From: Pseudomonas syringae
Lineage (GTDB): Bacteria > Pseudomonadota > Gammaproteobacteria > Pseudomonadales > Pseudomonadaceae
Reading direction: 5' to 3'
Length of the DNA stretch: 64,000 nucleotides
NCBI RefSeq assembly: GCF_023278085.1
Contig: NZ_CP066265.1
Coordinates: forward strand, 124,001-188,000
In this document: piece after piece, positions 28,050 to 37,802 of the stretch
How positions within the stretch are numbered: the first letter of the stretch is position 1
Layout: each line of letters starts with the position of its first letter
The notes under the pieces: generated by a model
What the model was told of the DNA's origin: nothing
The model's database searches: none
Seen by the model: only the letters and a program-made list of their open reading frames with translations
Translations under genes and position numbers: made by a program

Positions 28050-28715
28050 ATGAGCTACCAGCACAAATATGTCGATGGCACGAGCATCCACTTTCCGCTG
28101 GGCAAAGTGGTGTGTATTGGCCGTAACTATGCCGAACATGCCAAGGAACTGGGCAATCCGGTGCCTGCCGAACCGCTGTTGTTCATGAAGCCCGGCAGCG
28201 CAGTGGTTGCGCTGGAGGGTGGTTTTACTATCCCGGCAGACCGTGGTTCAGTGCATTACGAAGCCGAAATCGTGGTACTGATCGGCAAGCCGCTGAGCAA
28301 GAATCCGTCCCGCGAAGAAGTGCTCGATGCAATCAGCGGCTTTGCGCCGGGCCTGGATCTGACGTTGCGGGACGTCCAGTCACAACTGCGCGAGAAAGGC
28401 CTGCCGTGGGAACTGGCGAAGTGCTTCGACGGCGCAGCCGTGATCCCGCCGTTCGTTCCGGCCAGCACCTTTCCTGACCTGACTGATATCGGCATCCGCC
28501 TGACCATCAACGGCAAAGTGGTACAGGACGGTAACAGCAACCTGATGCTCAACCCGATCGTACCGATGATCCAGCACATGGCCGCCAACTTCTCGTTGCA
28601 GGCCGGTGACCTGATCATGACTGGCACGCCTGCCGGTGTGGGGCCGTTCGAAGCAGGCGACGAAATCGTTCTGGAACTGACCGGGCAGGCACCTTTCAGC
28701 AGCGTTGTTCGCTGA
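28050..28715 (+). CDS. Fumarylacetoacetate hydrolase-family protein (FAHD1-like)
   Basis: A 221-residue FAH-fold enzyme. The family signature VVCIGRNYAEHAKELGNPVP, the metal-binding SVHYEAEIVVLIG and the DLTLRDVQSQLREKGLPWELAKCFDGAAVIPPFVP block resemble acylpyruvate hydrolase/oxaloacetate decarboxylase of the FAHD1 type. GGAGACG precedes the ATG. It likely shares a transcript with the hydroxyglutarate dehydrogenase and ends at a terminator. The exact substrate is unproven. Confidence 0.85.
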   Translation: MSYQHKYVDGTSIHFPLGKVVCIGRNYAEHAKELGNPVPAEPLLFMKPGSAVVALEGGFTIPADRGSVHYEAEIVVLIGKPLSKNPSREEVLDAISGFAPGLDLTLRDVQSQLREKGLPWELAKCFDGAAVIPPFVPASTFPDLTDIGIRLTINGKVVQDGNSNLMLNPIVPMIQHMAANFSLQAGDLIMTGTPAGVGPFEAGDEIVLELTGQAPFSSVVR

Positions 28716-28754
28716 TCGGGTTTGCTGGCTGGATAGCCGCTGCACGTAGTACAC

Positions 28755-28790
28755 AAAGCCACGCGGGATTGCTCCCGGGTGGCTTTTGTT
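28755..28790 (+). terminator. Terminator after the FAH-family gene
   Basis: AAAGCCAC (28755-28762) pairs with GTGGCTTT (28779-28786), with an inner CGGGA/TCCCG stem, and is followed by TTGTTTG. Confidence 0.85.
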
Positions 28791-28910
28791 TGTGGGTTGG
28801 TCAATAGTTCAGTCGGTTTTGCGTTTTTTTCACACCCGCTCTGGATAATCCTGCCGGCCCCTCAAGGGCACCAAGTCGTCATGAAGTCTCACTCGCTCAG
28901 GAACACTTGA

Positions 28911-29843
28911 ATGGTCAGTCCTGCCCCAACGCCGCCTCGCGCCAACAAACGCTTCGCCTTCATACGCGCTATGCGCTGGTATTCGTGGCTATTGCTGGTT
29001 GTCGTGCTCGGCTACGGCCTGTCTCATATCATGCACTGGGACGATCGTGCGCTGCTCTGGTTCAAGGAGAGATTCGATAGCAAGGAGGAGCGCAGCGCCA
29101 GCATCTGGCTGCCGGACTACCATGTCGATATCGACGCCAAGCCGTTGCTGGGCATGGAAGCGGACGAGGCTTCCGACCTGTCGTATGACCCGGTCAGCAA
29201 AACGCTGTATGCGGTCATGGGCAAGCATGCGTTTCTGGCAGAGTTGACGCTCAAGGGCGATGTGCTGCGCAAGATCCCGCTGGTGGGCTGGAGCAATCCA
29301 GAAGGTGTTGCAGTCATGAGCAATGGCCTGATTGCTATCACTGACGAGCGTCAGCACAAATTGACCATCGTCAGAGTCACCGCCGACACCAAGACCTTGA
29401 ACATCGCGGACTTCCCCAAATACGAGTTGGGCACGTCGGCTAACAAGAACAAGGGGTTCGAGGGCATTGCCTGGGACCCGCGCCGTCAGCAACTGCTGCT
29501 GGGCGAAGAACGTCCTCCAGCGCTGTACACCTGGAAGAGTGATGGCAGCAATGTGTTGAAGGGCGACAAACAGACGCTTCCGGGTCGCTCTCTGGATATG
29601 CGCAACCTGTCTTCGTTGAGCATAGATCCGCGAACAGGCCATATGCTGGCGCTTTCAGCTGATTCGCATATGTTGCTGGAGGTGGACGAGCAGGGCGAAC
29701 AGGTGAGCTTCATGACCCTGCTGGGTGGCATGAATGGCTTGAAGGATACGATTCCGCGCGCAGAAGGCGTTGCGCTGGATGAGGCCGGGACGCTGTACAT
29801 GGTCAGCGAGCCGAACCTGTTCTATTCGTTTCGCAAGCACTGA
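28911..29843 (+). CDS. SdiA-regulated-family membrane-anchored beta-propeller protein (copy 1)
   Basis: A 310-residue protein with one N-terminal transmembrane segment (about residues 22-40, WYSWLLLVVVLGYGLSHIM) and a large periplasmic domain of the SdiA-regulated (YjiK) family. Repeated blades are visible (DEASDLSYDPVSKTLYAVMG, GVAVMSNGLIAITDERQHKLTIV, FEGIAWDPRRQQLLLGEE, AEGVALDEAGTLYMVSEPNLFY). AGGAAC precedes the ATG. The biochemical role is unknown. A paralogue follows. Confidence 0.82.
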   Translation: MVSPAPTPPRANKRFAFIRAMRWYSWLLLVVVLGYGLSHIMHWDDRALLWFKERFDSKEERSASIWLPDYHVDIDAKPLLGMEADEASDLSYDPVSKTLYAVMGKHAFLAELTLKGDVLRKIPLVGWSNPEGVAVMSNGLIAITDERQHKLTIVRVTADTKTLNIADFPKYELGTSANKNKGFEGIAWDPRRQQLLLGEERPPALYTWKSDGSNVLKGDKQTLPGRSLDMRNLSSLSIDPRTGHMLALSADSHMLLEVDEQGEQVSFMTLLGGMNGLKDTIPRAEGVALDEAGTLYMVSEPNLFYSFRKH

Positions 29844-29968
29844 GCCAGGACGGCAGCTACAAAGACGGCCGATACACAATCGGTAAACAAATAGCACCAC
29901 GCCATTAAGCCTGTTTTCAGAATGGCGTGGTATCAAGTCCGCCCGCTCAATCCGTCCGAGTCACCCCA

Positions 29969-30874
29969 ATGCGTCGCTCTACTCGCTCTTTAGTCCTGCT
30001 CCTCGCCCTGGTTCCGCTGGTCGTGGTATTCGTGCTTGCCAATCAGAGATACCGCTACGTGGAAAGCGCCCTGTTCGACTGGCAGATGCTCTGGCAGTCC
30101 GACTCGCTTCATTCCATCGGTCTGGATCAGTATCGCGTCACGACAGAGGCACAGGTTATCGACGGGCTGAAAGATGATGTCTCTGGCCTCAGTTACGACC
30201 CCGACCGCAAGAGCCTGTTTACGGTGACCAACCAGAATCCCGAGCTGGTCGAACTGAGCCTGGAAGGACGGGTGCTGCGGCGCATTCCGCTGGCAGGCTT
30301 TGGCGACGCGGAAGCCATCGAGTACATCAGCCCCGGCACTTATGTCGTCAGTGACGAGCGTCGGCTTCGGCTGATTCAGATTCACGTCGATGACACCACT
30401 AAAAGCCTGGACGCGGCCAATGCCGAGCAACTGACGCTGGGCATCGATGCTGGCGGCAACAAGGGCTTTGAAGGGCTGGCCTATGACTCGGTGGGCAAAC
30501 GCCTGTTTGTCGCCAGGGAGCGCGACCCGGTGCAGATCATAGAAGTGCGCGGCTTTCCCAGAGCCAATCCTGACGGGCCTGGCAATCTGCAAGTCATCTC
30601 CAACAGCAAGCGCGATGGCAAGCTTTCCGTTCGCGATCTTTCCAGTCTGCAATTCGATGAGACCAGCGGCCATCTGCTTGCGCTGTCCGATGAGTCGAAG
30701 CGGATTCTCGAGCTCGACACCGGTGGCCAGCCAATTGGCAGCGGCTCGCTGGAAAAAGGATCGATGGGGCTGAGCAAGGGCGTGCCGCAGGCGGAAGGGA
30801 TGGCGATGGACGCGCAAGGCACACTGTATCTGGTGAGCGAGCCGAACCTGTTTTACGTGTTCCGCAAGCCTTGA
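29969..30874 (+). CDS. SdiA-regulated-family membrane-anchored beta-propeller protein (copy 2)
   Basis: A 301-residue paralogue of the preceding gene with the same layout: an N-terminal anchor (LVLLLALVPLVVVFVLA) and propeller blades such as GLSYDPDRKSLFTVTNQNPELVELSLEG, GFEGLAYDSVGKRLFVARERDP and AEGMAMDAQGTLYLVSEPNLFYVFRKP. The end is nearly identical to that of copy 1. The ATG at 29969 is chosen because the signal anchor begins there, though no clear ribosome binding site precedes it. Divergence elsewhere suggests an old duplication. Confidence 0.8.
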   Translation: MRRSTRSLVLLLALVPLVVVFVLANQRYRYVESALFDWQMLWQSDSLHSIGLDQYRVTTEAQVIDGLKDDVSGLSYDPDRKSLFTVTNQNPELVELSLEGRVLRRIPLAGFGDAEAIEYISPGTYVVSDERRLRLIQIHVDDTTKSLDAANAEQLTLGIDAGGNKGFEGLAYDSVGKRLFVARERDPVQIIEVRGFPRANPDGPGNLQVISNSKRDGKLSVRDLSSLQFDETSGHLLALSDESKRILELDTGGQPIGSGSLEKGSMGLSKGVPQAEGMAMDAQGTLYLVSEPNLFYVFRKP

Positions 30875-30886
30875 TGCGTTGAGGCG

Positions 30887-30909
30887 CATGCCCACGCGCA
30901 GTGGGCATG
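30887..30909. terminator. Hairpin between convergent copy 2 and rpiA
   Basis: A 9-bp stem CATGCCCAC / GTGGGCATG with a 5-nt loop lies between two convergent stops. It may be a weak bidirectional terminator or a REP relic. Confidence 0.55.
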
Positions 30910-30919
30910 GCCGTTTTGG

Positions 30920-31591
30920 TCAGCGGGTCAGGGTTTTCACACCTTCATCCGTGCCCAGCAGCAACAGGTCTGCAGGACGGGCGGCGAACAGGCCATTGGT
31001 GACCACGCCGACGATGGCATTGATGTTCGCTTCCAGCTCCACCGGGTTGGTGATGCTCATGTTGTGCACGTCGATGATGATATTGCCGTTGTCGGTCAGC
31101 ACGCCTTCGCGATACACCGGGTCGCCGCCCAGCTTCACCAGTTGCCGTGCGACATGGCTGCGCGCCATCGGGACCACTTCGACCGGCAGCGGGAACGCGC
31201 CCAGCACCGGCACCAGCTTGCTGCCGTCGGCGATGCAGATGAAGGTCTTGGCCACCGCAGCGACGATTTTTTCGCGCGTCAGTGCAGCGCCGCCGCCCTT
31301 GATCAGGTTCAGGTGCTCATCGCTTTCGTCTGCGCCATCGACGTAGAACTCCAGATCGCTGACCGTGTTCAGCTCATAGACCGGAATACCATGGCCCTTG
31401 AGGCGTGCAGCGGTGGCTTCGGAGCTGGCGACTGCGCCATCAAAGGCGGCCTTGTGCTTTGCCAGCGCATCAATGAAGCAATTGGCCGTGGAGCCGGTGC
31501 CGATGCCGACAATGCTCTTGTCATCGAGCTTCGGAAGGATGAAATCGACAGCGGCTTGGGCGACTGCCTGTTTGAGTTGATCCTGGGTCAT
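30920..31591 (-). CDS. rpiA: RpiA, ribose-5-phosphate isomerase A
   Basis: A 223-residue enzyme that interconverts ribose 5-phosphate and ribulose 5-phosphate. The phosphate-binding [15 protein letters not shown], the catalytic [27 protein letters not shown] block and the [19 protein letters not shown] segment are all intact. TGGAGC precedes the ATG. It is divergent from ilvA, the arrangement known in pseudomonads. Confidence 0.95.
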   Translation of the reverse strand: MTQDQLKQAVAQAAVDFILPKLDDKSIVGIGTGSTANCFIDALAKHKAAFDGAVASSEATAARLKGHGIPVYELNTVSDLEFYVDGADESDEHLNLIKGGGAALTREKIVAAVAKTFICIADGSKLVPVLGAFPLPVEVVPMARSHVARQLVKLGGDPVYREGVLTDNGNIIIDVHNMSITNPVELEANINAIVGVVTNGLFAARPADLLLLGTDEGVKTLTR

Positions 31592-31765
31592 GCGGGCTCC
31601 ACGGTGCCTGAAGTATGTAAATGAGGGTGTCTGGAAAGGGGGAAAGCAAAAAGCCCCGCATTATAGCGGTGACTGCGCCGCAAAGCCCTGTCATTCGTGT
31701 GGTCGTCCTTGGGTGCGCAGGGTAGACTTCCCGACCTTGCCCGCTTCGTCAGTGATGCCGCCCCG

Positions 31766-33261
31766 ATGCTTGAACAGTACGTCAAGAAAATCCTCACCTC
31801 CCGCGTCTACGACGTGGCTATCGAAACGCCGCTGCAAGGCGCTCGCCAGCTCTCCGAACGGCTGGGCAATCAGGTGTTGCTCAAGCGCGAGGACTTGCAG
31901 CCGGTGTTCTCGTTCAAGATTCGCGGCGCGTACAACAAGCTCGCGCAACTGAGCGCAGAAGAAGCCGCACGCGGCGTGGTCACGGCTTCGGCGGGTAACC
32001 ATGCCCAAGGGCTGGCCCTAGCGGCACGTGAACTGGGCATCCTCGCAACCATCGTCATGCCGCGCACCACGCCGGAGATCAAGGTCGAAGGTGTGCGCTC
32101 GCGTGGCGCCACGGTGGTGCTGCACGGCGATTCGTTCCCCGAAGCGCTGGCCTACTCGCTGAAACTGGTCGATGAGCATGGTTTCGTCTATATCCACCCG
32201 TATGACGACCCCGACACCATTGCCGGGCAAGGCACCGTGGCGATGGAAATCCTTCGTCAGCAGCCGGGGCAACTGGACGCGATCTTCGTTTGATTGCGGG
32301 TATTGCGGCGTATGTGAAATACCTGCGCCCGGAGATCAAGGTCATCGGCGTCGAGCCGGATGATTCGAACTGCCTGCAAGCGGCGATGGCGGCGGGTGAG
32401 CGCGTGGTGCTGAGCCAGGTCGGGCTGTTTGCGGATGGCGTGGCAGTGGCGCAGATCGGTTATCACACCTTTGAAGTCTGCCGTCATTACGTCGATGAAG
32501 TGATCACGGTCAGCACCGATGAGATCTGCGCGGCAATCAAGGACATCTACGACGACACTCGCTCGATCACCGAACCGTCCGGTGCGCTGGGCGTCGCGGG
32601 TATCAAAAAGTATGTCGAGCAGCGTGGCGTGAGTGGCCAGACGCTGGTGGCGATTGATTCCGGGGCCAACGTCAACTTTGACCGCCTGCGCCACGTGGCG
32701 GAACGCGCCGAGCTGGGCGAAGGGCGTGAGGCGATCATCGCCGTGACCATTCCCGAGCAGCCGGGCAGCTTCAAGGCGTTCTGCGAGGCCATCGGCAAGC
32801 GCCAGATCACCGAATTCAACTACCGCTACCATACCGACCGTGAAGCGCACATCTTCGTCGGCGTGCAGACCCATCCGGAAAACGATCCGCGCAGCGCACT
32901 GATCGCCAGCCTGACCGGGCAAGGCTTTCCGGTGCTGGACCTGACCGATAACGAGCTGGCCAAACTGCACATCCGCCACATGGTCGGCGGGCACGCCGAG
33001 CGGGTCGATGATGAAGTGGTGCTGCGCTTTGAATTTCCGGAGCGGCCTGGCGCGCTGTTCAACTTCCTCAACCGCCTGGGCGGTCGCTGGACCATCTCGA
33101 TGTTCCACTACCGCAACCACGGCGCGGCAGATGGCCGGGTGGTTGCCGGGCTGGTGGTGCCTGAGGAAGAGCGGCATCTGGTGGGAGCAGCGCTGGACGA
33201 AATCGGTTATCCGTACTGGGATGAAAGCGAGAACCCGGCGTATCGGTTGTTTCTGGGCTAA
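31766..33261 (+). pseudogene. ilvA: ilvA, biosynthetic threonine ammonia-lyase, frameshifted
   Basis: Two abutting frames (to 32293, and on to 33261) are the two halves of one PLP-dependent threonine deaminase. The first half ends ...PGQLDAIFV followed by TGA. The second resumes in another frame with IAGIAAYVKYLRPEIKVIGVEPDDS. Intact homologues read IFV-PVGGGGL-IAGI here. Fitting that in leaves a shortfall of 19 nt at about 32290, and adding 19 nt to the 1496-nt locus gives exactly 505 codons, the usual length. The loss removes the glycine loop that holds the PLP phosphate and shifts the frame. The PLP Lys (SFKIRGAYNK) and both C-terminal ACT-like regions remain. It is either a true null allele or an assembly error in a GGC repeat. 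Confidence 0.88.
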
Positions 33262-33269
33262 CGCATACG

Positions 33270-33556
33270 CAGAGCGCTGGCACGATAGTTACAGCGCTAT
33301 CGTTCCTCACCGCGCGCGAATGCAGTTCACGACGCTCTGCGTCGCAAGAGGACGCGGAGCGTCCAGACCGGCGTACCCACGCGGGGCATGGGCACAATAG
33401 ATGTTATCTGGAGACCTATGATTATCATCCCCACGCTCCGCGTGGGGATGCATTTCTGGACGCTCTGCGTCCGGTCTTGAGCGTGCGGCGCGGTGCAGAT
33501 TTATAACGCAGAGCGTCACCCAAGCCATTCCTGCGCTGTAGCGAGAGGAACTATAG
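33270..33556. repeat. REP cluster downstream of ilvA
   Basis: Degenerate and intact palindromes (GACGCTCTGCGTC, GGACGCGGAGCGTCC, CCCACGCTCCGCGTGGGG, GGACGCTCTGCGTCC, ACGCAGAGCGTCACC) fill the gap between ilvA and the next gene. No gene is present in this 370-bp space. Confidence 0.88.
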
Positions 33557-33629
33557 GTGTCTCAAGGCGCAGCTGCTGTGTCCACGCTGCTAAACTCATC
33601 CAGGCCTGACTCAAGAGGAACACCGCGCA

Positions 33630-34058
33630 ATGCAATCCATCACCGCCCTCAACACCCTGCACATCACCGCCATCACATTGCTGCTGATCAGCGTTCTGGT
33701 GTTGGCCAGCGGGGTCATCAAGGTTCGTCTGGAAGGTGACGCGACCATCCAGAACCGTCTGCTCAAGCGGCCGTTGGTGTTTTTCTGGGTGCTGATGGCC
33801 GTGTGCCTGGCGACGTTGCCGTTCAGCGGCTGGTGGCTGGTGCATCTGGAAGGGCTGTCGCTGGGTCAGACCTGGGTCCTGGGCAGCAGCGTGCTATATA
33901 CGGTTGGGCTGTGCAGTTGGGGCTGGCTGGTCGTCAGGCTCAATCGGCTGCGTCTCGGCGTTACCAGGAACAAGCGAGGCTTTACCGTGGCGCTGAGCGT
34001 GATCAGTGTCGTGTGTTTTGTCGTGATGGCCGGTCTGATGGGCTTCAAACCGGCCTGA
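33630..34058 (+). CDS. Small four-helix inner membrane protein, DUF2269-like
   Basis: A 142-residue protein with four hydrophobic segments (about residues 10-30, 48-70, 78-100 and 117-138). It looks like the DUF2269 family of predicted integral membrane proteins, but this is pattern-based. GAGGAA precedes the ATG. It is convergent with the HAD phosphatase gene. The function is unknown. Confidence 0.7.
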   Translation: MQSITALNTLHITAITLLLISVLVLASGVIKVRLEGDATIQNRLLKRPLVFFWVLMAVCLATLPFSGWWLVHLEGLSLGQTWVLGSSVLYTVGLCSWGWLVVRLNRLRLGVTRNKRGFTVALSVISVVCFVVMAGLMGFKPA

Positions 34059-34071
34059 GCCTTGCCAGCAC

Positions 34072-34728
34072 TCAGTGGCGCAAGGTGATCACCGGCCAGC
34101 CGCGTTGCTCGGCTTCGGCGCGTAATTTGTCGTCCGGGTCTACTGCAACCGGGTTGGCGACTTGCTCCAGCAGTGGCAGGTCATTCATCGAGTCACTGTA
34201 GAAATAGCTGTCCTCCAGGCTGAACGCGTTGTCTTCCAGCCATTGGTCAAGACGCGTCACCTTGCCCTCACGGAAGCACGGCACACCTGTGGTGCGGCCG
34301 GTATAGCGTCCGTCAGCCATCTCGCACTCGGTCGCCAGCAGCGTATCGATCCCCAGGCGCGCCACAATCGGAGCGGTCACGAAGCGATTGGTCGCAGTGA
34401 TTACCACCAGCTTGTCGCCTGCATCGCGGTGTTTGCCAATCAGCTCAAGCGCCTTGGGCAGGATCATCGGTTCGATGCAATCGCGCATGAACTCACGATG
34501 CCATTCCTCAAGCTGAGCCATGTCGGTGTTGCCCAGAATCTCCAGGGTGAAATTCAGGTAATCGGTCATGTTCAGCGTGCCAGCCAGATAATCCTGGTAA
34601 AACTCGTCGTTGCGGGTCTTGTGAGTGGCAGCATCGAGGATTCCGCGCTGGCACAAATAATCGCCCCAGGCATGATCGCTGTCGCCGCCCAGAAGCGTGT
34701 TGTCGAGGTCGAATAGAGCCAGGCGCAT
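34072..34728 (-). CDS. HAD-superfamily phosphatase, SerB-like (PSPase group)
   Basis: A 218-residue HAD-IB phosphatase. Motif I is [16 protein letters not shown], motif II ITATNR, and motif [14 protein letters not shown]. The large cap between motifs I and II (about residues 15-95) is typical of the phosphoserine-phosphatase-like group. The ATG at 34728 opens directly on motif I. It lies divergently beside rppH-ptsP, as in P. aeruginosa. The true substrate is uncertain. Confidence 0.85.
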   Translation of the reverse strand: MRLALFDLDNTLLGGDSDHAWGDYLCQRGILDAATHKTRNDEFYQDYLAGTLNMTDYLNFTLEILGNTDMAQLEEWHREFMRDCIEPMILPKALELIGKHRDAGDKLVVITATNRFVTAPIVARLGIDTLLATECEMADGRYTGRTTGVPCFREGKVTRLDQWLEDNAFSLEDSYFYSDSMNDLPLLEQVANPVAVDPDDKLRAEAEQRGWPVITLRH

Positions 34729-34870
34729 AGGGTTACTCGCTGAAATAGTTGAAAAAAGAGCCCCAGAATACGAGGTTTTCACAAGTCTTCACATAAGGTG
34801 ATAAGCCTCGTTGCTGGTTTGATCGCCTTTGTGGAACAATGCGGCGACATGCGTTTGCGAGGTTGTTGCC

Positions 34871-35350
34871 GTGATCGACCCCGATGGTTTCCGTCCTAAT
34901 GTCGGGATTATTCTGACAAACGATGCTGGTCAGGTCCTATGGGCTCGGCGTATTAACCAGGATGCCTGGCAGTTTCCTCAGGGTGGTATAAACCCGCAGG
35001 AGACGCCGGAAGACGCTCTTTATCGTGAATTGAACGAAGAAGTCGGGCTTGAACGACATGATGTGCAAATACTTGCCTGCACTCGGGGCTGGTTGCGCTA
35101 TCGTCTGCCGCAAAGACTGGTCCGTACGCACAGCCAGCCGCTGTGTATCGGCCAGAAGCAAAAATGGTTTCTCCTGCGCCTGATCTCCAACGAGCAGCGG
35201 GTGCGGATGGATCTGACCGGTAAACCGGAGTTCGATGGCTGGCGCTGGGTCAGTTATTGGTACCCGTTAGGTCAGGTGGTGACATTCAAGCGCGAGGTGT
35301 ATCGACGCGCACTCAAAGAGCTTGCCCCGCGCCTTTTGTCGCGCGACTGA
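34871..35350 (+). CDS. rppH: RppH, RNA 5'-pyrophosphohydrolase (GTG start)
   Basis: A 159-residue Nudix hydrolase that removes pyrophosphate from mRNA 5' ends and starts decay. The Nudix box [23 protein letters not shown] is complete. The start is GTG at 34871, giving [15 protein letters not shown], the standard RppH N-terminus. It is followed 21 bp later by ptsP, as in E. coli and other gamma-proteobacteria. Confidence 0.94.
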   Translation: MIDPDGFRPNVGIILTNDAGQVLWARRINQDAWQFPQGGINPQETPEDALYRELNEEVGLERHDVQILACTRGWLRYRLPQRLVRTHSQPLCIGQKQKWFLLRLISNEQRVRMDLTGKPEFDGWRWVSYWYPLGQVVTFKREVYRRALKELAPRLLSRD

Positions 35351-35371
35351 CACGGAGTTCGACCCCGAGCC

Positions 35372-37651
35372 ATGCTCAATACGCTGCGCAAGATCGTCCA
35401 GGAAGTTAACTCCGCCAAGGATCTCAAGGCGGCGTTGGGCATTATTGTGTTGCGCGTAAAGGAGGCCATGGGCAGCCAGGTCTGCTCGGTCTACCTGCTC
35501 GATGCCGAGGTCAACCGCTTTGTGCTGATGGCCTCCGAAGGCCTCAACAAGCGCTCCATCGGCAAAGTCAGCATGGCACCGAACGAAGGCCTGGTCGGTC
35601 TGGTCGGCACGCGCGAAGAACCGTTGAACCTCGAAAACGCTGCGGATCACCCCCGTTATCGCTACTTCGCCGAGACCGGCGAAGAGCGCTACGCGTCGTT
35701 CCTGGGCGCGCCGATCATCCACCATCGTCGTGTGGTCGGCGTACTGGTCATCCAGCAAAAGGAGCGCCGCCAGTTCGATGAGGGCGAAGAAGCCTTCCTG
35801 GTCACCATGAGTGCACAGCTGGCGGGCGTTATCGCTCATGCCGAGGCCACCGGCTCGATCCGTGGTCTGGGTCGTCAGGGCAAGGGCATTCAGGAAGCCA
35901 AATTCGTGGGTGTGGCCGGTTCGCCGGGCGCAGCGGTCGGTGTTGCCGTGGTCATGCTGCCGCCTGCCGATCTGGAAGTGGTCCCCGACAAAACCGTCAC
36001 TGACATCGCTGCCGAGCTGGCGCTGTTCCAGAACGCGCTGGAAGGCGTGCGCGGTGACATGCGCACCTTGTCAGCCAAGCTCGCCACCCAGTTGCGCCCT
36101 GAAGAGCGTGCGCTGTTCGATGTCTACCTGATGATGCTCGACGACGCCTCGCTGGGCAGTGAGGTGACCGACGTCATCAAGACCGGCCAGTGGGCGCAAG
36201 GCGCTTTGCGCTCGGTGGTCAGCGAACACGTAAAACGCTTCGAGCTGATGGACGACGCCTACCTGCGCGAGCGGGCTTCGGACGTCAAGGACCTGGGTCG
36301 CCGTCTGCTGGCTTACTTGCAGGAAGCGCGGCAGCAGGCGCTGGTTTACCCTGACAACACGATTCTGGTCAGCGAAGAATTGACCCCGGCCATGTTGGGC
36401 GAGGTGCCTGAAGGCAAGCTGGTCGGCCTGGTATCGGTTCAGGGTTCCGGCAACTCCCACGTCGCGATTCTGGCCCGTGCCATGGGCATTCCGACGGTCA
36501 TGGGGCTGGTGGACTTCCCGTACTCCAAAGTCGATGGCATCAGCCTGGTGGTGGATGGCTATCACGGCGAAGTCTTCACCAACCCCAGCGAAATCATGCG
36601 CAAGCAGTTCGGCAAGGTGGTGGAAGAGGAGCGTCAGCTCTCCCAAGGTCTGGACGCGCTCCGCGAACTGCCGTGCGTGACCCTCGACGGGCATCGTATG
36701 CCGTTGTGGGTCAACACCGGCCTGCTGGCCGATGTGGCTCGCGCCCAGCAGCGTGGCGCTGAAGGCGTTGGCCTGTACCGCACCGAAGTGCCGTTCATGA
36801 TCAACCAGCGTTTTCCGAGTGAAAAGGAACAGCTGGCGATCTACCGTGAACAGCTGGCTGCCTTCCATCCGCTGCCGGTGACCATGCGCAGCCTTGACAT
36901 CGGCGGCGACAAATCGCTGTCCTACTTCCCGATCAAGGAAGACAACCCGTTTCTCGGCTGGCGCGGTATTCGCGTCACCCTCGACCACCCGGAAATCTTC
37001 CTGGTCCAGACCCGCGCAATGCTCAAGGCCAGTGAAGGCCTGAACAACCTGCGCATCCTGTTGCCGATGATCTCCAGCACCCACGAAGTGGAAGAGGCGC
37101 TGCACCTGATCCACCGCGCCTGGGGCGAAGTGCGCGACGAAGGCACCGACGTGCCGATGCCGCCCGTGGGCGTGATGATCGAAGTGCCGGCTGCGGTCTA
37201 TCAGACCCGCGATCTGGCGCGTCAGGTGGACTTCCTCTCGGTGGGCTCGAACGACCTGACCCAATACCTGCTGGCGGTCGACCGTAACAACCCGCGTGTG
37301 GCCGATCTCTACGATTACCTGCACCCGGCGGTGCTTCAGGCGCTGCAAAGCGTCGTGCGTGATGCGCACGCCGAGGGCAAGCCAGTCAGCATCTGCGGCG
37401 AAATGGCCGGCGATCCGGCTGCGGCGGTGCTGCTGATGGCGATGGGCTTTGACAGCCTGTCGATGAACGCCACCAACCTGCCGAAAGTGAAGTGGATGCT
37501 GCGCCAGATCAACCTCAGCAAGGCAAAGGAACTGCTGGCGCAACTGATGACCAACGACAACCCGCAAGTCATCAGCAGCTCGCTGCAACTGGCACTGAAA
37601 AACCTCGGCCTGTCGCGCATGATCAACCCGAGCTCGGTCAAAGGGCACTAA
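35372..37651 (+). CDS. ptsP: PtsP, enzyme I of the nitrogen phosphotransferase system
   Basis: A 759-residue enzyme that takes phosphate from PEP and passes it to NPr in the PTS-Ntr chain. Domains in order: an N-terminal GAF sensor (about residues 1-165), the EI N-terminal HPr-binding domain, the phospho-His swivelling domain (GSGNSHVAILARAMGIPTVMG) and the PEP-binding TIM barrel (SLDIGGDKSLSYFP, VGSNDLTQYLLAVDRNN and the Cys of VSICGEMAGDPAA). It is co-transcribed with rppH. In pseudomonads PTS-Ntr affects nitrogen use, biofilms and antibiotic tolerance. Confidence 0.95.
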   Translation: MLNTLRKIVQEVNSAKDLKAALGIIVLRVKEAMGSQVCSVYLLDAEVNRFVLMASEGLNKRSIGKVSMAPNEGLVGLVGTREEPLNLENAADHPRYRYFAETGEERYASFLGAPIIHHRRVVGVLVIQQKERRQFDEGEEAFLVTMSAQLAGVIAHAEATGSIRGLGRQGKGIQEAKFVGVAGSPGAAVGVAVVMLPPADLEVVPDKTVTDIAAELALFQNALEGVRGDMRTLSAKLATQLRPEERALFDVYLMMLDDASLGSEVTDVIKTGQWAQGALRSVVSEHVKRFELMDDAYLRERASDVKDLGRRLLAYLQEARQQALVYPDNTILVSEELTPAMLGEVPEGKLVGLVSVQGSGNSHVAILARAMGIPTVMGLVDFPYSKVDGISLVVDGYHGEVFTNPSEIMRKQFGKVVEEERQLSQGLDALRELPCVTLDGHRMPLWVNTGLLADVARAQQRGAEGVGLYRTEVPFMINQRFPSEKEQLAIYREQLAAFHPLPVTMRSLDIGGDKSLSYFPIKEDNPFLGWRGIRVTLDHPEIFLVQTRAMLKASEGLNNLRILLPMISSTHEVEEALHLIHRAWGEVRDEGTDVPMPPVGVMIEVPAAVYQTRDLARQVDFLSVGSNDLTQYLLAVDRNNPRVADLYDYLHPAVLQALQSVVRDAHAEGKPVSICGEMAGDPAAAVLLMAMGFDSLSMNATNLPKVKWMLRQINLSKAKELLAQLMTNDNPQVISSSLQLALKNLGLSRMINPSSVKGH

Positions 37652-37668
37652 GCGCTACTAATGCTTTC

Positions 37669-37789
37669 GTGAGCAAGCTCACTCCCACAGGGGTACACAT
37701 TGCCCAAGGAGCGAACTTGTTCGCGAAGAGGCTGGTACAGACTCCGGGGAATGGGGCGTTTGCGCTACGGCCTTCGTGAGCAAGCTCAC
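37669..37789. repeat. REP elements of a second family (GTGAGCAAGCTCAC)
   Basis: Two copies of GTGAGCAAGCTCAC (37669-37682 and 37776-37789, 107 bp apart) flank a GCGAACTTGTTCGC element near 37712-37725. This is the GAGCAAGCTC type of REP core common in other pseudomonads and unlike the GCGTCC-type elements elsewhere in the window. Confidence 0.85.
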
Positions 37790-37802
37790 ACACCTGTTTC
37801 AA

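Noticed and set aside
31697..33261. Two separate genes for a short and a long threonine deaminase-like protein
   Set aside because: The halves join into one normal-length IlvA once about 19 nt are restored, and the second half has no ribosome binding site or natural start.
36071..37648. 525-residue frame antisense to ptsP
   Set aside because: The sense strand encodes a full PtsP; the antisense frame is His/Gln/Arg rich with no domain.
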